A stretch of 64,000 nucleotides of DNA from Streptomyces sp. CB01249 (lineage in GTDB: Bacteria; Actinomycetota; Actinomycetes; Streptomycetales; Streptomycetaceae), in NCBI RefSeq assembly GCF_001905735.1, contig NZ_LISW01000009.1, positions 1-64,000 on the forward strand. The letters are read 5' to 3'. A program made the position numbers and the translations under genes. This document shows positions 1-8,640 of this stretch, one piece after another. Under the pieces are notes generated by a model. That model was not told where the DNA came from and did not search any database. It saw nothing but the letters and a program-made list of their open reading frames with translations. How positions within the stretch are numbered: position 1 is the stretch's first letter; each line of letters opens with the position of its first letter.

Positions 1-28
1 TCACAAAACCGAGAGATCGCACCGGGCT

Positions 29-1216
29 GTGGCCACATCCGCCCCCTCCGGGCCACTGACCGTGACCGGCTACGGCCCGAATCCGCTGGCGACCGTCATC
101 ACGAGGGTCGACCTTTCAGGCAAGGTGGAGTGGCAGCGGATCTACCCCGGGACAGGCAAGCCGCAATCCCGTCTGGCCACGGACGGCACGCTGTGGCTCG
201 CCTACCCAGACCGCGACGGTCAGCTCCTGGAAGGTGTTCTGCCGGACGGTTCCACTGGGCCCACCGCCCGCCCGGAGTGCCGCGCCGATGAGAAGATCGG
301 CGCATTCGTCCTCCTCGACGACGGGTTCGTCATTTCCTGGGTCAGCGGCTCCCGCATGGTCCGTAGGGAACGAAGCCGATCCACCTCTGTACCGGAGCCT
401 CGCGTGGCCCGGTACACGAGAGAGGGGGAGTGCCTCTGGTCCACGCCGATTGCGCTCGGTGCGGTCTCGTTCCCGGGTGTGGTGGAGATGGGAGACCGGA
501 CCGGATGGGAGATCCTGCCGCCTAGACCTTGGGTCCCGGAGGAGATCGGCATTGATCACTGGGAGCCACTGCTCGTATCGGCCGACCGGATCGCAGCCAG
601 TTTCACCGACACACGGGGTGGCATCGGAAGGACGTTCTTCCTCGACCTGGACAGTGGCGCGACCATCTCGGTCACCGCTCCCGCTCCCACAGGCCGAAAG
701 GCGATGACTGGCCCTGGCCAGTTCCTGCTCGGATCCCAGGGTTACGGTGCCTTCACGACTGGCCGTTTCGGCCGGGACGGTGTCGAAACCGCGCGCTGGG
801 CCAGCCATGGGGCAATGCTCGTCGACAAGAACGGCGGCGTCTGCGGCCCGGAGCTCGAAAACAGCCTGCCTTCGCGATCACGCTTCCGGCGGCTCGCATC
901 GGACAATTGCCTTGTGGACGGGCCGCCACTGACGGGTTACTACACGTCCTACCCCGCGATGGACTGCGAGGGAACCGCGGTGTTCTGGCGAGACGGCAAG
1001 CTGCTCGCTGTGGACACGGATCTCGCCGGACACGAGCTGTTCGCCATGGATGACAGCCGCGCGGTTATCGGTCGTGCGCTACTGCTGAGCGAAGGCAGTG
1101 TCGTCGTCTCCCTGGACAACGAGGTCCTGGTCTTCCGTACACCGCTGGGGTCCCTGGCCGAGGGCCCCTGGCCGTGCGGGGAAGCGAACCTCAGGGGTAA
1201 TCCTCTTCTGAGCTGA
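29..1216 (+). CDS. Hypothetical protein with propeller-like repeats, 5' end probably outside the window
   Basis: No family is recognised. The protein of about 395 residues alternates short hydrophobic strands with turns such as DTDLAGHELFAMD and SLDNEVLVF, which suggests a beta-propeller of the PQQ/WD type, but no repeat signature is clean enough to name. A GTG at 29 is possible, yet the frame stays open to the first bases of the window and there is no convincing ribosome site, so the true start is probably upstream. It ends at 1216. The next thing downstream is a gene relic. Confidence 0.6.
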   Translation: MATSAPSGPLTVTGYGPNPLATVITRVDLSGKVEWQRIYPGTGKPQSRLATDGTLWLAYPDRDGQLLEGVLPDGSTGPTARPECRADEKIGAFVLLDDGFVISWVSGSRMVRRERSRSTSVPEPRVARYTREGECLWSTPIALGAVSFPGVVEMGDRTGWEILPPRPWVPEEIGIDHWEPLLVSADRIAASFTDTRGGIGRTFFLDLDSGATISVTAPAPTGRKAMTGPGQFLLGSQGYGAFTTGRFGRDGVETARWASHGAMLVDKNGGVCGPELENSLPSRSRFRRLASDNCLVDGPPLTGYYTSYPAMDCEGTAVFWRDGKLLAVDTDLAGHELFAMDDSRAVIGRALLLSEGSVVVSLDNEVLVFRTPLGSLAEGPWPCGEANLRGNPLLS

Positions 1217-1312
1217 AACTGCCTGTGTGACGGCGGAGGAGACTGAAGCTGAGCATGGAACTGGCAGGACGGGTCGACTGCAAAACTCGTTCGCAGGACG
1301 CGCTCAACAGCC

Positions 1313-1729
1313 ATGTCGCCTCGTCCTTCTTCCTGGAATCTCACGGCAACCGTCCGTAGTGGGCGGTCGACGAACGGCGAAGGGATGACGATGAGCGCTG
1401 CCCAGTCGGGAGCCACGAGCGGCGAGGACTTCACCGCTCCGAATCAGTACGGTCGCGGGGAACGGCGCCGCAGGGGAGGGCGGATCTGCCGTCACGGCAC
1501 AGAGCTGAACCTCTACAAGGCCATCCACCGTACGTTGCAGCGTCTCGACGGCAGGATGCAGGTCATCGTCGTGGAGCACGCTGACCTCGACGGCCCCGCC
1601 TTCAGCGAGCACGTCGTCGAGCGCTGGCGCTACGGCAATGACACAGGGCTCGTACCTTCTACCTGGATGGGACCCGAGACGCCGGAGAGCTGTTCCGCGG
1701 GCTTTCACCGCTGCGCGGCCGACTCGTGA
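1313..1729 (+). pseudogene. C-terminal relic resembling DUF3732-type ATPase
   Basis: Only the last 70 or so codons look like real protein. The stretch around 1545-1680 encodes LDGRMQVIVVEHADLDGP followed by VVERWR and LVPSTWM. From memory this matches the C-terminal end of DUF3732 proteins, P-loop ATPases whose tails carry an IVxxHADL and WRxG..LIP pattern. The roughly 500 residues that should precede it are absent, and the upstream part of the frame is compositionally unlike protein. The relic ends shortly before the DUF4157 gene, so this may once have been a larger conflict or defence locus. The family assignment is by eye and could be wrong. Confidence 0.45.
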
Positions 1730-1941
1730 GCGAGATCCGATCCGGCCGACTAGGGCCGTTCCACGGCGGTGGACTTGGGAAATCCCCTAACGTCCCATCA
1801 AGGGAGGTATCACCGGCCTCCATCACGGGAACGCGATCCTCCTGAGTTGGCGCCGTGTCCACTGCGGGGGTGGTGATCCGGGCCAGGGCGGGGCCAGGGT
1901 CGCAGGCATCATCGCCGGTGGCGATGACAGGGAGGAAGATC

Positions 1942-3609
1942 ATGAACGCGAAGGGCAGCGCAAGGAGCAACGAGGCGGAGAACAGCCAGCGATCGGCCTG
2001 CACGCCTGCCAGCCGCGCCGCGACGCCGTTCCCTGCGCTCCTAACCCTCCAGAGCGGGGTTGGCAACGCGGCGGTCGTCCAGATGCTCCGCCTGGCCGGA
2101 CATTCCTGGGCACAGGACCGACACCAGCACCGCGCCGGCTGCGGCCATCAGCAGGCCGAGCAACCCGTACAGCGCTCCACCGTCCCCGACGTCCTGCGCT
2201 CCCCGGGCAGCCCCCTCGACGACAACACGCGCACTGAGATGGAAGCCCGACTCGGCGCCGACTTCTCAGACGTCCGCCTCCACACGGATACGAGCGCGCT
2301 GGCCTCAGCGGCGGAAGTAGGCGCCCACGCCTACACCTCGGGCAACCACGTCGTCATCAGCGACGGCAGCGCCGACAAGCACACCCTCGCGCACGAACTC
2401 ACGCACGTCATCCAGCAGCGGAAGGGCCCGGTCGCCGGTACGGACAACGGCAACGGCCTCAAGGTCAGTGACCCGTCGGACCGGTTCGAGCGGGCGGCTG
2501 AGGAGAACGCGCGCCGGGTGATGTCCGGGCCCGCCCCGGTGCAGCGCGAGGCCGTGGACGCGGGGCGCGGCCCGTCGACGGCGGGCGGCGGAGCCGCCGT
2601 GCAGCGGACCTTCCAGATGGTCAACAAGACGTACGACGCGGAGAACGCCGAGGAACTCACCGCGGCTATGTTCGACAAGGCGAGGAGCGGCCAGAAGCGC
2701 TGGACCGAGGAGGTGAAGAAGACCGTCGTCGCCCAGGCCCGGCGGATGGCCGAGGCCGAAGCCACTTACGGTCGCTTCGGCAGCTACGGTGACCTCCTCA
2801 ACTACGCGTTGCAGCTGGTCAACCAGGCCACGGCGGCGGGCCTGCCCGCGGTCGCGCCCGGCGCCGTACGGACGGGCAGCCCCGAACCGATGGAGGACAT
2901 CGAACCGGCGGTGGAGATCACGGACACGGAGAAGATCAGCCGGCTCACCCAGTTCCGTCGCCGGGCCTCCGACGTGAGCAGGAAGGAGGAGCTCGACGGG
3001 TTCCGGGACACCACGAAGGCAGTCTCGGGCTTCACCTACAAACACGGGCGCCACAAGCCTTACTCAATCGGCCACACTGGCAACTTCCTGCTCGGCGACT
3101 CGGTGGAGCACACCTACGAAAAACTCTTCGAGTCGGTCCGGACCAACACCGGCCTGGCCGACGCGGCCCTGGCCCGCCTGTTCGTCCGCGCCCTCTCCGA
3201 CCCCGGCGATGCCTTCGAGGGCCTGACGAACGAGGGCCGGAGGGCCTGCGCGAAGGTCGTGGCCATCATTCAGGGCCCGGAGTTCCGCCGCGCCGCGGGC
3301 AACCCGACCGTCGCCATCGCGGCCTTCAACAAGGTGGTCACCACGCCGGGACTCACCTTGGAGAAGGCGCTGTCGCAGTACGCGATCTTCGCCGTGCCCG
3401 GCGGATCGGCGGAGTCCCAGTTCCACCGCAAGGAGGTGCCCGACACCCAGGACCTGCGCGAGCGGGCGCTGAACGAGTACGACGCGCTCGCCCTGCTAGT
3501 GAGGGACAACGGCTTCACCACGGACACCGAGGAGGATTTCCTCCAGGGCTGCCAGTACGTAGCGCAGGCCAACATGGACGCGTTCAAGCAGACGTTCAGC
3601 TACAGCTAG
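1942..3609 (+). CDS. DUF4157 (eCIS core) protein with unknown C-terminal domain, candidate toxin
   Basis: A 555-residue protein. The start is the ATG at 1942 because a GGAGG lies at 1931-1935; the open frame further upstream lacks this. Residues 36-50 carry the LQSGVGNAAVVQML motif common at the N-terminus of such proteins. Residues about 80-160 form a DUF4157 domain with the metallopeptidase-like HELTH at 151-155. DUF4157 proteins are a known class linked to extracellular contractile injection systems and polymorphic toxins, where this domain sits N-terminal to variable cargo. The C-terminal 350 residues, rich in charged helices, match no domain I recognise. An Imm10-type gene follows 188 bp downstream, which suggests the C-terminus is toxic; that is inference. 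Confidence 0.85.
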   Translation: MNAKGSARSNEAENSQRSACTPASRAATPFPALLTLQSGVGNAAVVQMLRLAGHSWAQDRHQHRAGCGHQQAEQPVQRSTVPDVLRSPGSPLDDNTRTEMEARLGADFSDVRLHTDTSALASAAEVGAHAYTSGNHVVISDGSADKHTLAHELTHVIQQRKGPVAGTDNGNGLKVSDPSDRFERAAEENARRVMSGPAPVQREAVDAGRGPSTAGGGAAVQRTFQMVNKTYDAENAEELTAAMFDKARSGQKRWTEEVKKTVVAQARRMAEAEATYGRFGSYGDLLNYALQLVNQATAAGLPAVAPGAVRTGSPEPMEDIEPAVEITDTEKISRLTQFRRRASDVSRKEELDGFRDTTKAVSGFTYKHGRHKPYSIGHTGNFLLGDSVEHTYEKLFESVRTNTGLADAALARLFVRALSDPGDAFEGLTNEGRRACAKVVAIIQGPEFRRAAGNPTVAIAAFNKVVTTPGLTLEKALSQYAIFAVPGGSAESQFHRKEVPDTQDLRERALNEYDALALLVRDNGFTTDTEEDFLQGCQYVAQANMDAFKQTFSYS

Positions 3610-3797
3610 CACTGCGCGGCAGCAAGTGCAACCACGACGGCGCCGCCGTCCGCGAGGCACGCGAACAGGTCCGGGACATGCCCTCGCCGTCCCCGCTCTC
3701 ATACCGGAACCCGCGGTCTGAAACAGCCCCTTCTTGGGTCTCGTCGTGTGGACATCCGCATCCGCCCCCTATCCGACCGCCTTGATAGAACCTCTTC

Positions 3798-4220
3798 ATG
3801 ACATTCCGATTCACTGCCCGCGTCGCCGGAGTGGAGATCGATCCCGCCGATTGCTTCACCGAAGCCGGCCTCTCGGAGACCGAGGACGGCAACGGCTTCA
3901 TCCTGTCGTTCATGTCAGGTGAGGAAGATCCCGACGACCAGGAGATCGCCCTGGGCATGGACACTCACTGCCTGGTCACGGCTGGGCAGGGGACGGCTTA
4001 CGGCTGCGTGCGCGAAGCCGTCATGGAGGGCAATGTCCTTCGCGTCGTGCTGGACCCCGAGGCACTGGAGAGCCTGCGGCTGGAGGACACGGAAATCGAA
4101 GCTCTCATTGAGGCACCGGCGCATGATGTGGCCCGGTTCCGAGAAACCCTCGCTCAGGTACTCGGCTATGGGAGGACGGATGCTTTGCCTACCCGGGTAG
4201 CGGTCTTATCCGAGGAGTAG
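3798..4220 (+). CDS. Imm10-family immunity protein
   Basis: A 140-residue acidic, single-domain protein. Its pattern, an MTFRF start, then GLSE-x-GNGFILSFMSG, an LGMDTHCLV strand, YGCV and a closing DVARFRETL helix, matches the Imm10 family of polymorphic-toxin immunity proteins as I know it. It has no signal peptide or membrane segment, so it should act in the cytoplasm. It follows the DUF4157 protein on the same strand with 188 bp between them, the usual toxin then immunity order. The start has only a weak ribosome site. The family match is good, but pairing with the upstream protein is inferred from position. Confidence 0.7.
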   Translation: MTFRFTARVAGVEIDPADCFTEAGLSETEDGNGFILSFMSGEEDPDDQEIALGMDTHCLVTAGQGTAYGCVREAVMEGNVLRVVLDPEALESLRLEDTEIEALIEAPAHDVARFRETLAQVLGYGRTDALPTRVAVLSEE

Positions 4221-4573
4221 GACCCACCGGGCTTGACAGTGGGCATTAAGAAGTGGCCTGTGCAGCGCGGCCAAGGCCCCTCCGGGAGCTCGGCATTCGG
4301 GGCACCATCTCGAAGCACGGGCGTAGAGCGCGGACCGTTCGCGCGGTTCCCGAGGCTTGATACTGGTGGGCTCGCGTATGCGACTGTCGCCATTTCTCCG
4401 CGGTGATCAGCCCGATGGTGACTGACGGTTGATCTCCGGAGACTGCCGTAGCCTTGCGCTGCGGGCGGCCCGCTCGGCGTCGACGGTGGGCCCTTTCCGG
4501 GCAGGCGGCGTTCCGCAGCTGACGGCTCACAGTGCCGGTCGTCACCGAGGACCTGCCCGCCCACGAGTGCGTC
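4221..4573. other. Intergenic stretch with no recognisable gene
   Basis: About 350 bases between the Imm10 gene and the end of the leftward Lrp-type gene. Frames on both strands give arginine- and proline-rich translations without a family resemblance. Nothing else can be supported here. Confidence 0.5.
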
Positions 4574-5584
4574 TCACCTCGCCGGGAGCGGCTGGACCGG
4601 CGCGGGAGTGCGTTTGGCGGCACGGCTGACGATGGCCGTCTCGACGTGGGTGATGCCCAGGCCGACCAGGTCCTGGGAGAGGAAGTCGTAGAGGGTCGCC
4701 AGGTCCGGGAAGTACGCGGCCGCATGCAGGTTCGAGGGGCCCGAGGTAGCGAACGCGCCGTGCACAGAGGGGTGGCCGGCCAGCGCCTGCCCGGCGGTGG
4801 CCAGATGGTCGGGGACAACGTGCAGCAGGAGCTTGGCCTCGATGGGCAGCCCGAGGCGGCGCGGATCGACCAGAACCTGGGTGATCAGACGGCCCTGGGC
4901 GGCCAGTTGGGCGAGGCGGCGGCGAACCGTGCTCTCCGGGTGGCCGGTGCGCGCGGCCAGAGCTGCCGAGGACAGGCGCGCATCGGGGGTGAGGGCGTCG
5001 ATGAGGGACTGTTCGAGGGCATCGGTGTCGACGCCGTACGGGCCGGAGGAAGCGGTCGCCGCGGGGGCCGGCTCGGGCGGGCTCAGCGCCGCGCGTTCCG
5101 ACGCGGTCAGCACGTGGTGACGCCATTCGGAGGAGAGCCGGAAGACGTGCAGAATCGTGGCACTCTCCAGGGATGTCACCGCCTGGGTGGAGGGCAGTTG
5201 ACGGAAGACCAGCGGGTCGCGTGAACCCGGCTCGGTGCGGGCGACCGCGAAGATCTCGTCGCCCGAGGTGGTGACGTCGATGAACGGGATGTCCGCGCGG
5301 GCCGCGAGCGCGGCCACGATGGTGTCGAGCTTTCCCCGCAGGACCCGGATGCGGAGAAACAGGGCCCCGGCCGAGCCGCCGTTGCGCGGTCGCGCGACCG
5401 GGGAGATCACCACGCGCACGCTGCCGTCGGCACCGAGCGCGTGCAGGCGGCGGCGCACGGTAGCGGGGCTGAGTCCCAGCACGTGGGCTGCCCGCTCCGC
5501 GGTGACACGGCCGTTCCACTGCAGCGCGGCCACCAGCCGCTGATCTGTGAGGCTCAGTACGGAATCCGCCGATGCGCGCGCCAT
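4574..5584 (-). CDS. Lrp/AsnC family regulator with duplicated Lrp units
   Basis: A 336-residue protein, about twice the length of a classical Lrp. It has two AsnC-type helix-turn-helix segments, one near residues 10-50 (HVLGLSPATVRRRLHALG) and one near 188-232 (TGHPESTVRRRLAQL). Each is followed by an effector-sensing RAM-like segment, giving a fused tandem Lrp typical of actinobacteria. The ATG at 5584 faces the hydrolase gene, with a shared promoter region of about 110 bp between the two starts. Lrp-type regulators commonly control the divergent neighbour, so control of the hydrolase is likely but not shown. Confidence 0.9.
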   Translation of the reverse strand: MARASADSVLSLTDQRLVAALQWNGRVTAERAAHVLGLSPATVRRRLHALGADGSVRVVISPVARPRNGGSAGALFLRIRVLRGKLDTIVAALAARADIPFIDVTTSGDEIFAVARTEPGSRDPLVFRQLPSTQAVTSLESATILHVFRLSSEWRHHVLTASERAALSPPEPAPAATASSGPYGVDTDALEQSLIDALTPDARLSSAALAARTGHPESTVRRRLAQLAAQGRLITQVLVDPRRLGLPIEAKLLLHVVPDHLATAGQALAGHPSVHGAFATSGPSNLHAAAYFPDLATLYDFLSQDLVGLGITHVETAIVSRAAKRTPAPVQPLPAR

Positions 5585-5694
5585 GGAGGCAAGTTTCGCC
5601 CATTCCGTCGCCGTGCGGAGCCTCTCTCGACGACCTTGCCCCGAGCATGGATGGCATCCCCCCTGAGAACGACGGATATACCACGGAGGTCCAT

Positions 5695-6609
5695 GTGCCC
5701 GCGTTCAAGCAACGGGAAAAAGTACGTTTCGCCAGTGGTGACACTTCGTGTGCCGCCTGGCACTATCCGGGGTCCAACGGCGGCTGCGTCATCATGGCCG
5801 GCGGGACCTCGGTGACGAAGGAGCCGGCCTCGGACCTGTTCGCCGCGCGGTTCAACGACGCCGGTTTCGCGGTCCTGGCCTTCGACCACCGACGGTTCGG
5901 GGAAAGCGGGGGCGCGCCGCGCCAAGTCGTCCGCGTCGACGAGCAGGTCGCCGACTGGCACGCCGCGATCGAGTACGCGGCCACTCTGCCCGATGTCGAC
6001 CCGGACAGGATCTCGGTCTGGGGCTTCTCGCTCGCGGGCGGCCACATCTTCCACGTCGCGGCCGACCACCCGCGGCTGGCCTGCGCGATCGCCCAGACCC
6101 CGCTGGTCGACGGCCGCGCGGTCGCTCCCCACGCGTTGCGCGCGATGACGCCCCTCGCGGCGCTACGTCTGTTCGGACGGGGGGTCGCGGACGCGCTCGG
6201 GGGCCTCGCCGGTCGGCCGCCACTGCTGGTCCCGACCGCCGGAGCACGCGGCGCGGTCGCCTCGCTCACCACGCCCGACGCCATGGACGGTGACCAGGCC
6301 CTGGATCCCGACCGCCGCCATACCAACTGGGAGCAGACCGTCGCCGCACGGATCGCCCTGCAGATCGGCCGGTACCGGCCCGGCCGCCACGCCTCCCGGA
6401 TTCGGTGCCCCCTGCTGGTGGTCGTCTGTGACCAGGACCGGAGCACGCTCCCCGGCCCGGCCGTCCGGGCCGCCCGGAACGCACCGGCTTCCACGGTGGT
6501 TCACCTGACAGGCCGCCATTACGCCCCGTTCCTCGAGTCGCACGAGCAGGCCGTCGCGGCGGAGATCTCGTTCCTGAAGAACCATCTGCTTCCTCGCGAC
6601 CCCGGGTGA
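5695..6609 (+). CDS. Alpha/beta hydrolase
   Basis: About 304 residues. The start is GTG at 5695, with GGAGG at 5685-5689 five bases upstream; an in-frame ATG at 5647 is the alternative. The fold is alpha/beta hydrolase: an AFDHRRFGESGG strand-turn, the nucleophile elbow WGFSLAGGH with Ser at about residue 112, a late Asp in VVVCDQDRS and a C-terminal His in LTGRHYAPF. It resembles the BAAT/DltE or dienelactone-hydrolase-like group rather than lipases. There is no signal peptide. It is divergent from the tandem Lrp regulator. The substrate is unknown. Confidence 0.85.
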   Translation: MPAFKQREKVRFASGDTSCAAWHYPGSNGGCVIMAGGTSVTKEPASDLFAARFNDAGFAVLAFDHRRFGESGGAPRQVVRVDEQVADWHAAIEYAATLPDVDPDRISVWGFSLAGGHIFHVAADHPRLACAIAQTPLVDGRAVAPHALRAMTPLAALRLFGRGVADALGGLAGRPPLLVPTAGARGAVASLTTPDAMDGDQALDPDRRHTNWEQTVAARIALQIGRYRPGRHASRIRCPLLVVVCDQDRSTLPGPAVRAARNAPASTVVHLTGRHYAPFLESHEQAVAAEISFLKNHLLPRDPG

Positions 6610-6826
6610 GGCGGGGCAGTGCATGGGCGATGCCGGACTGCCAGTGCATCCACTCGACCGCACCGCCCCTGACAGCGATCTCCTGCGCTTGTCCTGCGAT
6701 CCGGGCCATGACCACTCGGTACTCTGCGCTTTCCGTGCCCGGCTGGTCGAGGCGACGCCAGGGCAATCGAGACGTTGCGGGCCGCTCGCCGCCGCAGCCC
6801 CGGATGGCTCACCGCAAACGCCGATG

Positions 6827-7270
6827 CTATGTCGCCGGGTCGATGGTGCGGCCTTTGAGGTATTCCTCGGGCATCGCCGGCCTGCTGGTGGGCCTGGATG
6901 GCGGCGGCCTGCTGCGCCGGGGTCAGGGCAGTGTCCCGGCGGCGTGGTCGACGGCGTGGGGAGCGGATGCCGTCTCGCCCTCGGGGGCGCGGTGCTGGGC
7001 CCAGTAGGGGGCGTCGGCGGCGTCGCGGCGAGGGTTGCCGGTCGCGTCGAACAGGTTCTGTGGGCTGGTGTGGCCGAAGCGGTGGAAGACCTGACCGTGC
7101 GGGCCATGCTCGCGGTGGTCGGTCAGGGTGGTTGTGATGAAGGGGACCTTCTTGTCGTAGTGGTGGTAGTCCTCGTCGTAGGCCTTGTCCCGTGCCCACA
7201 AGTGGCGGGTGAGGCCGGTCAGGCGTGGGATGGTGCGTTTTGGGGGGTGCGGGCACTGGGCCGATTGAAG
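6827..7270 (-). pseudogene. Multiply frameshifted relic of an unidentified protein
   Basis: Reading leftward, a protein-like segment at about 7270-6925 contains RLTGLTRHLWARDKAYDED, KKVPFITTTLTDHREHG and FHRFGHTSPQNLFDATG. It runs into a stop. A second segment in another frame reads TALTPAQQAAAIQAHQQAG, and a third reads MPEEYLKGRTIDPAT before a stop. Together they look like one protein broken by at least two frameshifts and a nonsense codon. I do not recognise the family. No start codon with a ribosome site is present at the upstream end. Confidence 0.45.
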
Positions 7271-7322
7271 ACGAGCTGCACTGGCGGATACGGGTCATCG
7301 CGCCACTGCCCGAGTGCGTGAT

Positions 7323-8012
7323 TCAGGAGCCCACGGAGCGCTGCCCGGCATCATGCTCGGCCTTGTCCAGCCAATCGGTGAACCAGCGACTGAAGGTCAA
7401 GGGCTTGCCCTCGGCGTCAGCAAGTGGCTCAAGATCCGCGTCGTCTACTCGGGGATCGGACCACATAGTGCCGCGGTGGGAACCGCTGATGACCAGCCAG
7501 TCGCGCTGAGCACAGCCGTGGTGGCAGATCACGATGGCGCCGGTGGTGCGCTCGGGGGCGAACATGACGGATTCCCATCGTTCGTCCCATGCGTCGATGG
7601 CAGTGTCGAAGTTCTCGATCTCTTCGAAGTCCTCCTCTTCGGGACGCTCGGCCAACAGTCGTTCGAGGACCTGCGGGTCCGGGCCTTTGTCGGGGAAAGG
7701 TTCGGCGAGCCTGGACAGATCGGCCAGGTCGGCGCCGTCGCCTTCCCAGCGCCAGCGGCCCTGAACGCGTCGCACGGGAAAGACGCCGTAGGACGGCCCC
7801 GCGACCCCGGCGGCGACCATCGTAAGGAAGTCCCGGTACTCCGAGGGCAGCCGGACGCCTATCTGGGCCTCCAACTCAACTATGTCGTCCTCGCCAAGCG
7901 GATCCTCAAGCCTCCACCCATGACCCAGTGTTCCAAACACCTTGTGACTCGCCGGGAGCATGCTCAGCCTGACGATCCGCTTCCGCACCCCGGCCCAATC
8001 CTGATCAACCAT
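7323..8012 (-). CDS. SMI1/KNR4 (SUKH) family protein
   Basis: A 229-residue protein starting at the ATG at 8012; the longer open frame upstream is non-protein-like. The core shows the SUKH signature: EDDIVELEAQIGVRLPSEYR, DFLTMVAAGVAG, and later ICHHGCAQRDWLVISG, GTMWSD and TFSRWFTDWLD. SUKH proteins are widespread in Streptomyces; many are immunity proteins against contact-dependent or polymorphic toxins, others have unknown roles. No toxin gene adjoins it, although the DUF4157/Imm10 pair lies 3 kb away. It is cytoplasmic, with no signal peptide. Confidence 0.85.
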   Translation of the reverse strand: MVDQDWAGVRKRIVRLSMLPASHKVFGTLGHGWRLEDPLGEDDIVELEAQIGVRLPSEYRDFLTMVAAGVAGPSYGVFPVRRVQGRWRWEGDGADLADLSRLAEPFPDKGPDPQVLERLLAERPEEEDFEEIENFDTAIDAWDERWESVMFAPERTTGAIVICHHGCAQRDWLVISGSHRGTMWSDPRVDDADLEPLADAEGKPLTFSRWFTDWLDKAEHDAGQRSVGS

Positions 8013-8143
8013 GCAGCGACCATATGCGCCGCCACTGACACGTCCTGGTCCGACGGGTGCACTGTCCCGAGGCGAGCTGACGTCCGCCGAAACGGTCGAA
8101 GTGCGATGCAGCCCGGCACCGCCCTTCTTACGGCCGTTTACCT

Positions 8144-8329
8144 GTGAACGGACAGAAGCGACGAGCGATCTACTACCCGGCATCCGGGCGGTACCTCTGG
8201 GCGGCACCTCCCACTCCGAGGTCGCTCGACCGTCTTGTGGGCGTGACTCGAGCAAGGATCCTTGCCGCGCTCACCACTCTCACCGAGGCCGGGCACGCCC
8301 TCCTGGCCGCAGCCTCACCACAACCGTGA
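8144..8329 (+). pseudogene. Possible C-terminal remnant of an ArsR-family regulator
   Basis: A 61-codon frame. The piece IYYPASGRYLW followed by SLDRLVGVTRARILAAL resembles the beginning of the winged-helix part of longer ArsR/SmtB regulators of actinobacteria, where YPxRG and LLGxTRARxLAAL are recurrent. The upstream domain and the rest of the winged helix are missing. It may be a decayed fragment rather than a gene. Confidence 0.3.
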
Positions 8330-8640
8330 CAGGTTGAGGAGCTGCTGGTGACCGGTCGAAGCGTGGCGCCTACCGCGGCGCAGCCGCGGCGCGGGGCTGT
8401 CACCGGCGCAGGAGTGCGCCGACTTCGGGTCTCGCGCAGATCCTCCCCACGGCGCGCAGTCCTCCGCCGAGGGCAGGCCGTTGGTGGCGATGTCCTCCGG
8501 GACGGTGGCGATCCCGTCGGCGCTCTCTCGCGGGAGCCGGACGCCGAAGGCAACCGCAGCTGGTACGGGTACGGATCATCGGTGTCGCGGGCACCTCGCC
8601 GACTGATGACTGGTGTCGGCTTCTGCGGAAGGATGACCGC
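8330..8640. other. Intergenic stretch with no recognisable gene
   Basis: About 310 bases before the DUF885 gene. The region directly upstream of 8641 has GGAAGGATG close to the start and presumably holds the promoter. I see no convincing frame on either strand. Confidence 0.4.

Noticed and set aside
4234..4239. TTGACA box after the Imm10 gene
   Set aside because: No matching -10 element and no downstream gene on that strand.
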